Below are positions 45,677 through 53,976 of a stretch of DNA of 64,000 bases, one piece after another. The stretch spans positions 1 to 64,000 of the forward strand of contig VXRD01000120.1 of NCBI GenBank assembly GCA_009838845.1, read 5' to 3'. The stretch is from Gemmatimonadota bacterium. GTDB lineage: Bacteria; Latescibacterota; UBA2968. A program made the position numbers and the translations under genes. Numbering within the stretch: the stretch's first letter is position 1; each line of letters starts with the position of its first letter. The notes beneath the pieces were generated by a model. The model had not been told where the DNA came from. It did no database searches and worked only from the letters and a program-made list of their open reading frames with translations.

Positions 45677-48178
45677 TCACGCTGTTCTTCCGAAAACACT
45701 GGTAAACAAAATAAAATCGCCGAAATTGACCTGACCATCCCCATTTAAATCAAAACGCGCATCGGGACTCTCAGCACTAAAAGCGGCGACAAACAGGAGA
45801 AAATCGCCAAAGTCGATCTTGCCACTGCCATCGAAATCCGCTTTACCGGCTATCTCCTTCAAAGGCAGAAACACAGCTGGCTGAGAACGCAACGCCATAC
45901 CGCGCGGCATATTCTCAAAACTCAGCGTTCTCAAAATCTGAAACGACTCCGCATCAAAAATAACCAACTCATTCGAATTCTGGTTCGCCACATACACCTG
46001 CGACCCATCGCGCGACACAAACAAAGAGCGCGTCTCTTCACCTTCGGGCAAAACCTTTACAGTATTCACAATGCGATTTTGCGCCACATCGACGACGATT
46101 AATTGGGCATTCAAGCGGTCTGTCGCATACAACCGGGAACCATCTGGCGATAAAGCGAGGCGAAATATCCCACCATCCATACGAATCGTTGTCACCACAG
46201 ACTCCGCATCGGTATCAATCACTGCAACACCACCACCGCCATCGTCACCAAAGTCCCCACCCGACACATACAACCGCTTCCCATCCGCAGATATAACCAG
46301 TGATCGGGGTTCCTCAATCACATCAATGCGACCAATAGTCGCCCTGCGTGCGGTATCGATAACCAATACCTGATTGCCATTGATATCTGTAACATAAAGC
46401 CGCTTCCCATCCGGGTGAATCGCCACGCCATAAGGACCGCGATCTCCGCCAATCGGCACCCGAATGCGAGAACGCACAGTCAAACTCGCCACATCTATAA
46501 CCGAAATACTCCTGGACTCTGAATTGGTGACATAGAGCAACTGCCCATCCGCGCTCAAAGCGAGATCCAAAGGCGCAGTATCAACCTCAATATTCGCCGC
46601 CACCTGATGCGTAGCGGTCTCGATAACCGTGACCCGATTCTCAGATGTACCGACAGATCCCCCCGTATTGGCGACAAACAAATAGCGCTGATCCGGCGTC
46701 ATCAAAACGCTCAAAGGCACCACGCCAGTGGGAATGTGCGCCACCTCTTCACCCGTACCCATATCGATAACAGCCACCACATCGGCATCTCGCAATGCAA
46801 CAAAAAGTACAGGCGATCCAGACAATGATATCACATCGAATTGCAGCCTGGGCAAATCAGATGCTGGCGAAGGCGTCTCATTGCCATCGTCATCGCGCGC
46901 AATCACCCGATATTCAACCCTCGACCCCACACTTTGTCCGTCGAGTTCAGCGGCAAAAATATCATTACCCGTAGGGATCATTGGCAGCACCTGCTCGCCC
47001 CCACCATTGATCCGATAACGCAGCTCCACAGTCGCCACCCCTGTATTATCGGTCACCCTTGCCGAAAAGCGATAAGGACCATTGGGATCGGGCGTATTGG
47101 CTGGAAAAATAGTCTCCCGAATAAAGGGTGCGCCCGGCGCAGAAGGCCCAATCGCAAAATCGACATTTTCTATAACGCGGTCAATCTCAACGCGTATGAT
47201 CTGGGCATTATCCTGCACAAACGCATTCTTGTAATACTCTCTGTCTAATCTTTCCTCATATAACGTCTGAAAAATACCGCCAAAATTATCAGCAGAAATT
47301 GCGCCATGGTGTTGCTCAATCGCAATGTGATAATCGCCCGGGGGCAACCCGAGAATTTCATAACGACCATCGCCATTGGGCCCCTTTTGCTCACCGGCCG
47401 TCCCCGACAGAACACTCGCGACAAACACATCTGTTCCCGCCTGATAAGCCACCACATGCACGCCAAATGCGGGCCCATCTGCACTCAAGACCTGCCCACG
47501 CACACCACCGGTTAGTCCTTCCACAGGGTATATCGCCGTTATCCCGGCGCGGTCATCGACTTCCAGAGAACGCTCCGCGCGCGGTGCCGAACCCGAAGTA
47601 TAGGGAAACATTGTCGCGCGCAATTCGGGTTCACCCACCCAGGGGCTGTGATCCAGCCCCAACAAATGACCGATTTCATGCGTCATCACAGCTTGAAGAT
47701 CTGTCATATTCTCAGGCGTAGTATTCTCCTCAATCGAAAACTGATGATCCCGCCCATTAAAAATAATATCCGTATCCGTAATAAGACCGTCGTCGTTATT
47801 GATAACCCGTGCAACTGCAATGACCCCCGTACCCTCGGGTGCGCCTATAATCTCTCCCGTCGCATCGTAAATGATCACATTGCGATTGTCATTACCCGAC
47901 GCTTCAAGCTGTGCTGTCCCTTCATATTCAAACGTAATAAATGCCGATGGCACCGCACCCCAGTCGTTAAACCCCTGCTGTGCGATCCGCACCACCTCAG
48001 TCTCGGGAAAGGGAAAACTCCCGGCATTGACCACAAAGGGAATACCAGCCCCGGCCCGAGAAGGCGACCAGCGAAGCGTCACAATACGCCCACGCGAATT
48101 TTGTTCTGTTAAAATCACATACCCTTCCGCACCAACCCACAGAGCGAGCAGAAGGCCGACAACACATATTTTTTTCAC
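45677..48178 (-). CDS. Secreted matrixin-type metalloprotease with Ig-like, YVTN-propeller and dockerin-like domains
   Basis: About 833 residues. The signal peptide is KKICVVGLLLALWVGAEG. A matrixin/M10-like catalytic domain contains the zinc site HEIGHLLGLDH and the later Met in ATMFPYTSG. Then come carboxypeptidase-like/SdrD-like beta domains, a seven-blade YVTN propeller (SVIDVASLTV, YVTDINGNQVLVIDT and similar repeats), and two EF-hand-like loops at the C terminus (DFDGSGKIDFGDF, DLNGDGQVNFGDF). I prefer the GTG at 48178, nine bases after GAGG, giving a clean signal peptide; an ATG at 48193 overlaps the upstream gene. Probably exported and attached or assembled by its tail. Confidence 0.87.
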   Translation of the reverse strand: MKKICVVGLLLALWVGAEGYVILTEQNSRGRIVTLRWSPSRAGAGIPFVVNAGSFPFPETEVVRIAQQGFNDWGAVPSAFITFEYEGTAQLEASGNDNRNVIIYDATGEIIGAPEGTGVIAVARVINNDDGLITDTDIIFNGRDHQFSIEENTTPENMTDLQAVMTHEIGHLLGLDHSPWVGEPELRATMFPYTSGSAPRAERSLEVDDRAGITAIYPVEGLTGGVRGQVLSADGPAFGVHVVAYQAGTDVFVASVLSGTAGEQKGPNGDGRYEILGLPPGDYHIAIEQHHGAISADNFGGIFQTLYEERLDREYYKNAFVQDNAQIIRVEIDRVIENVDFAIGPSAPGAPFIRETIFPANTPDPNGPYRFSARVTDNTGVATVELRYRINGGGEQVLPMIPTGNDIFAAELDGQSVGSRVEYRVIARDDDGNETPSPASDLPRLQFDVISLSGSPVLFVALRDADVVAVIDMGTGEEVAHIPTGVVPLSVLMTPDQRYLFVANTGGSVGTSENRVTVIETATHQVAANIEVDTAPLDLALSADGQLLYVTNSESRSISVIDVASLTVRSRIRVPIGGDRGPYGVAIHPDGKRLYVTDINGNQVLVIDTARRATIGRIDVIEEPRSLVISADGKRLYVSGGDFGDDGGGGVAVIDTDAESVVTTIRMDGGIFRLALSPDGSRLYATDRLNAQLIVVDVAQNRIVNTVKVLPEGEETRSLFVSRDGSQVYVANQNSNELVIFDAESFQILRTLSFENMPRGMALRSQPAVFLPLKEIAGKADFDGSGKIDFGDFLLFVAAFSAESPDARFDLNGDGQVNFGDFILFTSVFGRTA

Positions 48179-48182
48179 AATA

Positions 48183-48572
48183 TCAATCCTCATGTTTAAG
48201 TACCGGTTCCGATCCCGTCGCATCCACCATCCACACCTCAGCGTTGCCATCTCGATCAAAATCCGCTTCTGCATACGCCTTGAAACCATCCTCCGAAACA
48301 ATCACCCGATAGCGAAACCGTCCGGGCGCATTATTGAGTTGTAAAACACCACCGTTATTTTTTTCATCAACAGGCAAATAAGTGCCATATTCGGCGAGAT
48401 ATGCGTGTTGTAGAGCCGCAATGCGTTGCAACATAATGCGAGCGCGTTCTCGTTCTGCGTCTTCGGGCGTGCGATATGTAAACTGATAAAACAACACCAC
48501 GCACAGCATCACCAACAGCCCAATCACAATACCCACTTGATGCAACTGATCTCGAGATTTCGAAAAGAACAT
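48183..48572 (-). CDS. Pilin/pseudopilin-like membrane protein
   Basis: 129 residues. One N-terminal hydrophobic helix (VGIVIGLLVMLCVVLFYQF) is followed by a helical stretch (AERERARIMLQRIAALQHAY) and a small domain with YGTYLP, RFRYRVIVSEDGFKAYAEAD and FDRDGNAEVWMVD. The second half resembles type IV pilin/pseudopilin headgroups (x-Y-G-x-Y-P and a-x-a-x-G-x-x), but the peptidase site G-F-T-L-x-E is missing. The ATG at 48572 overlaps the upstream stop. It is between the Ig-like lipoprotein and the protease; function unknown. Confidence 0.6.
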   Translation of the reverse strand: MFFSKSRDQLHQVGIVIGLLVMLCVVLFYQFTYRTPEDAERERARIMLQRIAALQHAYLAEYGTYLPVDEKNNGGVLQLNNAPGRFRYRVIVSEDGFKAYAEADFDRDGNAEVWMVDATGSEPVLKHED

Positions 48573-50311
48573 CACGGACTCTCCTCACTGGTCGGCAACA
48601 TCCACCAGATTTTGGATTCCAACTTCTCGACCTCCGTCTCCCATCGCGCCCGTACCTCCACCGTATCAGCCCGCGCGATCAAAGGCTCTGCAGGCAAAAA
48701 CGGATGAACCTGGCCAGACATCCACTGACCATTGCGATCGCGATCTAAAAATCCAGAAATACGATACGTCCCCGGAAGCAAATTCGTCAAACTAAACGTC
48801 GTATCCCGCAAAACCTGTTCCCGGAAAAAATCATGCGTCAACCCCTCCACCCATACCACAACATTAGAAGAAGACGTCGTCCCGGAAACGCGCCCCAGAG
48901 CCGCGGTGTCCATCACAGAAAAAACAAACGAAATCGGTTCAGAAAGAACATTGCCCCCAATATCCAATAGCCTCTCGCGATTTCCAATAAGTCGAAACGT
49001 CTCGCCACTCGTCCAAAGACTATCCGGTAAAAACACGAGATGATTGGACGCAACCCATTCAAAATGCCCCTGCGGAACAACCGTCGAATCCGACGCTATC
49101 CAGAAGTCGGACACACCATCTACACGCATCGCATCGGAAAATAACATGCGAATCACAGCCGTTGGCAAAACATTCTCGGCATTCTCCGATGGCGCGCGTG
49201 CCAGCACCTCTGGCGCGCGTCGATCGCGCGTACCATCGCCTCGCACCATTACATCTGTGGTATCGCGATTCCCCCACCGATCTACGACATCAACCCGAGC
49301 AGTGTATTCCACGCCCTGCGTTTGCAGTTCAGTAATCAACCCCACCCCGCTCGAGTCAACGGGATCTTGATATATCTCCAACACCGATAGCCCAGATATT
49401 TCAACGCCCAAAACGCGCACAGGTTCATCAAAACGCATCAAAACATGCTGTTGATCGGGAGTGCGGGCAGCAACGAGCGCGGGTGCTGACGTATCGCGCA
49501 CCGCGAGTTTGAGATCACCCAGGCGAACGCGCCCCTCATCGAAAAGCGCCACATCGCCTGGCGGAAGTGCCAACAAATCGCCAGATGAATACGCGCGATC
49601 ATTATTCTGATCGTCAAAAGCAAATATCCGATAATTCCCAGAACCCAAACGCGGCAATACAAAATGGCCCGTTTCATCGGGCTGCGTCACATAAGTGGGG
49701 CGATCGCTTCCCGGATCGGGTGCCGTCACCACAGACAGATCATAAGCCCAAACAAAAACCTGTCCCCTCTCCTCTTTAGACTTCAACACCCGTCCATTGA
49801 GTTCCCCGCGATTTAAGCGATCCCCCGTCGCAAATCCAAAACTATAAGAAGCCCGCATGCGGTTGCGCCACTCATCCGCGCTCTCCTGCCCCACCGTAAC
49901 CAGATATGTTCGGTCGGCTTGCAATCCATCGGGCAATCGAACTTCCAGCACATCCCCACGCCACTTGAAATCGAATTCCTCAGCCCCCTGTGGCGAAATA
50001 AATAATGCCCGCTCGACCGACCTGCGATCCATCGCCTCAGAAAAGCGAATGCGAATCGGCGTATCCAACCCGACTCGCACAGAATCATCTGCGGGCACTG
50101 TATCGATCACCCTCGGCGGCGTTTTATCGAGCGGTCCTCCCGGCGGAGGCATCTGCCGCGCACAGGCAAAGAAAATTAAAAAGAAAAAAAGGTAAAACGT
50201 GAGATGCAACCACAGATAAACACCGATAAACACCGATAAAAAGTAAGATATAAGACGCGAGACGCGAGCACAGGCATGTCTAATTGGATTTGGCTGCGTC
50301 ATAGTTGTCAT
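48572..50311 (-). CDS. Lipoprotein with bacterial Ig-like (Big_5) domains
   Basis: Up to 579 residues. A hydrophobic stretch LTFYLFFFLIFFAC ends in a lipobox-like FFAC, followed by ARQMPPPGGPLDKTPP, typical of secreted Ig-like lipoproteins. The first Big_5 domain is seen in PPRVIDTVPADDSVRVGLDT and IRIRFSEAMD, the second in APEVLARAPSENAENV and RMLFSDAMR. The true start is uncertain: the first 30 residues only translate a tandem repeat at 50215-50240, so a GTG at 50233 or TTG at 50209 is likelier. First gene of the lipoprotein-pilin-protease operon. Confidence 0.75.
   Translation of the reverse strand: MTTMTQPNPIRHACARVSRLISYFLSVFIGVYLWLHLTFYLFFFLIFFACARQMPPPGGPLDKTPPRVIDTVPADDSVRVGLDTPIRIRFSEAMDRRSVERALFISPQGAEEFDFKWRGDVLEVRLPDGLQADRTYLVTVGQESADEWRNRMRASYSFGFATGDRLNRGELNGRVLKSKEERGQVFVWAYDLSVVTAPDPGSDRPTYVTQPDETGHFVLPRLGSGNYRIFAFDDQNNDRAYSSGDLLALPPGDVALFDEGRVRLGDLKLAVRDTSAPALVAARTPDQQHVLMRFDEPVRVLGVEISGLSVLEIYQDPVDSSGVGLITELQTQGVEYTARVDVVDRWGNRDTTDVMVRGDGTRDRRAPEVLARAPSENAENVLPTAVIRMLFSDAMRVDGVSDFWIASDSTVVPQGHFEWVASNHLVFLPDSLWTSGETFRLIGNRERLLDIGGNVLSEPISFVFSVMDTAALGRVSGTTSSSNVVVWVEGLTHDFFREQVLRDTTFSLTNLLPGTYRISGFLDRDRNGQWMSGQVHPFLPAEPLIARADTVEVRARWETEVEKLESKIWWMLPTSEESP
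50215..50240. repeat. Tandem GATAAACACC repeat
   Basis: Units at 50215-50224 and 50225-50234, then GATAAA at 50235-50240, in the 5' end of the Ig-like lipoprotein frame. Adjacent sequence also has the doubled ACGCGAG. Confidence 0.75.
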
Positions 50312-50528
50312 AAATACTCATTTCCGGGCTTTCCCAGTCTTCGGCAAAAGTCGCCAGGCGTTCACGCAAATCTGCTGCCTGTGCTTTGTCAATACCTCGT
50401 TTTTGTAAATCAATAGAATGTGTTGGCAGAAACGTTACAATAACGGGTGTATCTTCACACACATCGCGGGGTGTTTCCGAGAGTTCAATTTTACCACCGC
50501 GATACATTCCTTCAATTGTTGTGAGCAT
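50280..50528 (-). CDS. Small antitoxin-like protein (DUF104-like)
   Basis: 82 residues. TIEGMYRGGKIELSETP followed by VIVTFL resembles the small beta proteins of the DUF104/AF2212 type that are antitoxins of PIN-domain toxins. No PIN-domain gene follows, so it would be an orphan; the next gene downstream is the Ig-like lipoprotein, which it overlaps by up to 32 bases. AAGGAG precedes the ATG at 50528. Confidence 0.55.
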   Translation of the reverse strand: MLTTIEGMYRGGKIELSETPRDVCEDTPVIVTFLPTHSIDLQKRGIDKAQAADLRERLATFAEDWESPEMSIYDNYDAAKSN

Positions 50529-50598
50529 GGGGATCACTCCTTCTGTAATCTATTGTCTGTCCTGTGTTCATTCCTAATTCCCAATTACCAGTATTTCT

Positions 50599-51486
50599 TC
50601 ACGCCCGTGGATGCGCTTGTCTATAGGCTTTCTTTAATCTCTCAACACTCACATGCGTATAAACCTGCGTAGTAGAAAGACTCGCATGGCCGAGCAATTC
50701 TCTCACCGCATTGAGATCTGCACCCGCATCCAGAAGATGGGTTGCATAGGCGTGGCGCAATGCATGAGGAGACAAAGCCCGTCCAGTCGCTTTGCTGAGA
50801 TACCGGGCAACGCGACCTTGAATACCACTCGGACTCAGCGGACGCCCAGACCGCGCCAAAAACAAATGCCGTTGATCAACCGTCTGCTCAGAAATCAGTT
50901 CCCCTCGCCGCATCAGATAAGCCACCAGCGCGACCCGAGCCGGTTCACCGAAAGGAACCAATCGCTCTTTATTCCCCTTGCCCACAACCCGCACCAGTTT
51001 ATCTGCCAGATCCACAGCCTCAATTTTAAGCCCCGCAAGCTCGCGCAATCGAATCCCCGAGCTGTAAAACAACTCCAATATCGCCCGATCGCGTAATCCC
51101 AACACCGTATTGGGCGACGGCAGAGACATCGTGCGGGCAACCTCGTCAACATCCAGATAAACGGGCAATATCTTATCCTGCCTGGGCGGGCGCACATCGA
51201 GTGCTGGATTCCGATCCAAATCGCCCACATTGCACAAATAACTCAAAAACGTTCGCACCGCCGCCAGCTTTCGAGCAACAGACCGCCGACCAAATCCCCT
51301 ACTATGCAAAAATCCCAAAAAATCCCGCACTGCGTTCCGATCAATCTGTTCCACGCGATCCACCTGACGCCCCTGCAAAAAAGCGGCGAATTGATCCAGA
51401 TCCGTGTTATATGCCGCACACGTATGATCGGACAATCGCCTCTGTCGCGATAGATGAGTAAGAAATTGGGTAATGGCTGTTTTCAT
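50599..51486 (-). CDS. xerC: Tyrosine recombinase XerC/XerD
   Basis: 295 residues, a full XerC/D protein. The N-terminal SAM-like domain (FLTHLSRQRRLSDHTCAAYN) is followed by the catalytic domain with SSGIRLRELAGL (first Arg), GKGNKERLVP (Lys), SPHALRHAYATH (His/Arg) and LGHASLSTTQVYTHV (His and the nucleophile Tyr). It acts at dif-like sites to resolve chromosome dimers or, in mobile elements, for integration. It lies at the left edge of the accessory region, but its full-length chromosomal form and the lack of an att-like repeat fit housekeeping equally well. Confidence 0.88.
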   Translation of the reverse strand: MKTAITQFLTHLSRQRRLSDHTCAAYNTDLDQFAAFLQGRQVDRVEQIDRNAVRDFLGFLHSRGFGRRSVARKLAAVRTFLSYLCNVGDLDRNPALDVRPPRQDKILPVYLDVDEVARTMSLPSPNTVLGLRDRAILELFYSSGIRLRELAGLKIEAVDLADKLVRVVGKGNKERLVPFGEPARVALVAYLMRRGELISEQTVDQRHLFLARSGRPLSPSGIQGRVARYLSKATGRALSPHALRHAYATHLLDAGADLNAVRELLGHASLSTTQVYTHVSVERLKKAYRQAHPRA

Positions 51487-51662
51487 GGCAATGTGAATTA
51501 AAAAGTTAAAAGCTCTCCACCCTTCTTAGACACCCTTGCTTAAAACAGGCAGGGGCATGGATGAGTGCCAACAGTCATTACTGACATTGTTCTGTTGCCG
51601 TCATCGCGGCACGATGTTGAGCCGCGATCCAGAAGGTTTTGAGTCGCTGACTGCTTGTTTTG
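51487..51662. other. Gap between xerC and the HigA-type gene
   Basis: About 175 bases with no convincing ORF. It contains AACAGGCAGGGGCATGG and GCCGTCATCGCGGC-like patches, but I see no clear terminator or promoter. Confidence 0.3.
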
Positions 51663-51911
51663 CTAACTACTGATCGCTAACCGCTGCACATCAAACTGCA
51701 TCTGAAGATTCACCCAGAATAAAGGATCAACACCGAACCAGTGCCCGAATCGCAAAGCAATATCGCTATCTACAGAACACCTGCCCTCAATAATCTGACC
51801 AATGCGATCTGGCAGCACATCAATCTGGCGTGCAAACGTCAATGGGGACACCTCTAATTCCGCCAACTCGTCTCGCAGAATCTCTCCGGGATGAACAACG
51901 CGCTTCAACAT
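51663..51911 (-). CDS. HigA-type XRE antitoxin
   Basis: 82 residues. VVHPGEILRDELAELEVSPL, RIGQIIEGRCSVDSDIALRF and FWVNLQMQFDVQ match HigA/VapI antitoxins, which are helix-turn-helix proteins that bind the HigB toxin and repress their own operon. There is no HigB-like gene next to it: the space upstream to 51954 has only 42 bases before an unrelated secreted gene. So this looks like an orphan antitoxin, possibly a remnant. Confidence 0.8.
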   Translation of the reverse strand: MLKRVVHPGEILRDELAELEVSPLTFARQIDVLPDRIGQIIEGRCSVDSDIALRFGHWFGVDPLFWVNLQMQFDVQRLAISS

Positions 51912-51953
51912 AGCTCAGAATCTTTGTTGCGGCACACATTACGAATTTCTGTC

Positions 51954-52556
51954 TTAAAGGTCATTTTGGACATTATACGAAGCGTCACGCTCTTTATCCT
52001 TTTTCAATTGTTCTTTTTGTTTCGCGTATGCTTTGTCTTCGTATAAAATATAGACAAAGCCACTATAATGACACACCAGGCGCAAATTGGTTGATTTGTC
52101 GTGAATTATCCAATCTGAATAAATAATATCAGGATTTACGTCATAAATTCCAAGTCTTTGGAACCGCATCTGGTCTTTGTAAACATCTAACTCCGTCCTT
52201 GATTTGTGGGGACGACCATATTTTTTCACTAAAGCCTGATAAAAAAACTGATATAGGTCTTTACCACCACGCATTTCATAAGATAAAGATACAAGCAAAT
52301 TATTGTGAAAATCGTACTGCAAACCAGTTTCAACACCTTCTTTCAATTCTCCCTTAAAGGAAAGGTAGTCGCCTTTTCCCCCGCGAGCTTCCCACTTCTC
52401 CACCTTCTTGACTTCATCAGGGGTCATTCCCCAATAAGTATTTCTCACTGTGTGTTTCTTCTCTACCTCTGCAAACACTCCTTGAGACGACAAAAAAAAT
52501 ACAACGAAAACCGCCCCTAAAGAAACAGACGTTACATGCCTTGTTTTGACAGCCAC
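51954..52556 (-). CDS. Secreted protein of unknown function
   Basis: 200 residues with an N-terminal signal peptide (SLGAVFVVFFLSSQGVFAEV). The rest is rich in charged and aromatic residues: TYWGMTPDEVKKVEKWEA, FYQALVKKYGRPHKSRTELD, YKDQMRFQRLGIYDVNPD. W-G-M-x-x-x-E-V resembles the start of small periplasmic proteins annotated as domains of unknown function. The DNA is visibly more AT-rich than most of the window. GTG start at 52556 after AGGGGGTC. It follows the DUF2513-like gene by 14 bases. No function inferred. Confidence 0.6.
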   Translation of the reverse strand: MAVKTRHVTSVSLGAVFVVFFLSSQGVFAEVEKKHTVRNTYWGMTPDEVKKVEKWEARGGKGDYLSFKGELKEGVETGLQYDFHNNLLVSLSYEMRGGKDLYQFFYQALVKKYGRPHKSRTELDVYKDQMRFQRLGIYDVNPDIIYSDWIIHDKSTNLRLVCHYSGFVYILYEDKAYAKQKEQLKKDKERDASYNVQNDL

Positions 52557-52570
52557 TTGACCCCCTTAAC

Positions 52571-52951
52571 CTAATAACCGATATGTCCTTTAGCTGTTTC
52601 GATAGCAATTGTTTTTATTATTTCAAAGGTGGCACTGCCTATCGTGCTACTTGTTTTTTTTACTTTCTCCCACACACCCTGATCTCTGACAGCATCCAAA
52701 AAATCATGCCCCTCCCAAAGCAACTTGATAGGTCGCTCCTGAACCCATTTTCCTCCGGCAACACGTCGTGTGGAGAATTCAATAAGGTCGCTCTGTGCCA
52801 TTATTTCGCAATGACCATACAATTTATCATCATCGCTGAACCCTTTTTTTTTGAAGTAAAATCGCAAGTCAGTATAGTTACACCCAACACCATCGTCTAA
52901 TTCCTCTATCCCAAGAAGAATGTCCCTGACAAAATCCATATCACGCTTCAT
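52571..52951 (-). CDS. DUF2513-like protein
   Basis: 126 residues. MKRDMDFVRDILLGIEEL at the N terminus, LYGHCEIMAQSDLIEF and LLWEGHDFLDAVRDQGVWEK are what I recall of DUF2513, a family often found in mobile or phage-like regions and of unknown function. The AT-rich DNA and its neighbours (orphan antitoxins) fit a laterally acquired region. Confidence 0.8.
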   Translation of the reverse strand: MKRDMDFVRDILLGIEELDDGVGCNYTDLRFYFKKKGFSDDDKLYGHCEIMAQSDLIEFSTRRVAGGKWVQERPIKLLWEGHDFLDAVRDQGVWEKVKKTSSTIGSATFEIIKTIAIETAKGHIGY

Positions 52952-52987
52952 CTATACTCCCTTCGAGTAACCTATCTCAAAATCGTC

Positions 52988-53287
52988 TCAGCAAGATGCC
53001 ATAACATCATAATATGTCGATTTTCGCACAGCCTGGATTTCGCGGTTTACCTCTTCTAAATCCATCTTATCAAGACCATTTTCAACCGATTGCTTTTGAA
53101 GCTCATCGACGGCTTGGGTTGCACGCACACGACGGAAAGCCGCCAGCGTTTCTTCCCAATCGGCATCGGAAACAGATGACAAAATGGCGATAGGTTTTCC
53201 CTGAGCCGTAAGCACCATTTCCCGCTCATCAGCCAATTGCTCCCAAATCTCGGATGATCGCAGATCTCTTATTTCAATGAAGCGCAT
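52988..53287 (-). CDS. Phd/YefM-type antitoxin
   Basis: About 99 residues from the ATG at 53287, with GAGG upstream. RFIEIRDLRSSEIWEQLADE and REMVLTAQGKPIAILSSVSD are the N-terminal DNA-binding dimer of Phd/YefM antitoxins. The C-terminal tail, which would bind the toxin, is charged (VENGLDKMDLEEVNREIQAV). The next gene downstream is DUF2513-like, not a RelE, Doc or PIN toxin, so either the toxin is missing or a non-canonical partner is used. Confidence 0.78.
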   Translation of the reverse strand: MRFIEIRDLRSSEIWEQLADEREMVLTAQGKPIAILSSVSDADWEETLAAFRRVRATQAVDELQKQSVENGLDKMDLEEVNREIQAVRKSTYYDVMASC

Positions 53288-53314
53288 TTGAAATTTCCTC
53301 TTGCCTCTCACTTC

Positions 53315-53971
53315 TCAGGACGGAATGACTACGTGAACCACACCCTGTTCAGAGGGAAGTATTGACTTGGCAAATGAGTCGCCGCGATTGGGAAGCCTTT
53401 CAGCCCATTCAGGATGATAGAAGTTACGGAGAATGAAGTCAATAAACCAGAATGGAGTCACAGGTGCCGTCACGGGGATTCGACAGTTTTTATATTGGCC
53501 AAGCGTCAGGTGAGACAGGGGATGTGCTAACGTCTCGCGGCTGTTTCGCGCATTATAGTCGAAACGCACAGGGAAGGGAACGATGTGCCTAGCGACCATA
53601 TCGGCATAGATCGTATCTTCAAGGTATATGTCCGGGTTGTTCTGAAATTCTTCAAGGTGTGGTGCAGGAAAAAATGCAAGTCGATGGCGTTGAAGGCTTT
53701 CGCCAGCAAATTCGTACATCATCTGGATCAAGGCACCATCAAGCATTTTTACATTGTACGCACGCGCTTGCACGAGATGTTGATAACTCTCGCCATAAGC
53801 GCGGTTTCTCAATGCGATGGACACATGCTCAGAACCTTCAAATGTAACCTGTATACGGTTGTTCCTCATTGATCTTTGGAACGCGAAGGCTTGATCATCC
53901 GCAAGGCCGACCTCTACCAGATATCCTACAAGTTTATTGATTTGTTCTCTGATTTGGTGAGGAACCGGCAT
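53315..53971 (-). CDS. DUF2290-like protein
   Basis: 218 residues. Conserved-looking segments are VKMLDGALIQMMYEF, HRLAFFPAPHLEEFQ, VPFPVRFDYN, HPLSHLTLGQYKNCRIP and FIDFILRNFYHPEWAE. From memory these fit DUF2290, a family with no known function; a database search should confirm. No signal peptide or membrane segment. It starts only five bases after the helicase stop, so the two are translationally close and probably act together. Conserved His, Arg and Asp in the HPLSHLTLGQYKNCRIP region could be catalytic. Confidence 0.6.
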   Translation of the reverse strand: MPVPHQIREQINKLVGYLVEVGLADDQAFAFQRSMRNNRIQVTFEGSEHVSIALRNRAYGESYQHLVQARAYNVKMLDGALIQMMYEFAGESLQRHRLAFFPAPHLEEFQNNPDIYLEDTIYADMVARHIVPFPVRFDYNARNSRETLAHPLSHLTLGQYKNCRIPVTAPVTPFWFIDFILRNFYHPEWAERLPNRGDSFAKSILPSEQGVVHVVIPS

Positions 53972-53976
53972 GGTGG

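Noticed and set aside
50599-51486. Integrase of a mobile element
   Set aside because: It has full XerC/D length and motifs; no attachment repeats or excision gene could be seen, so a housekeeping recombinase is equally likely.
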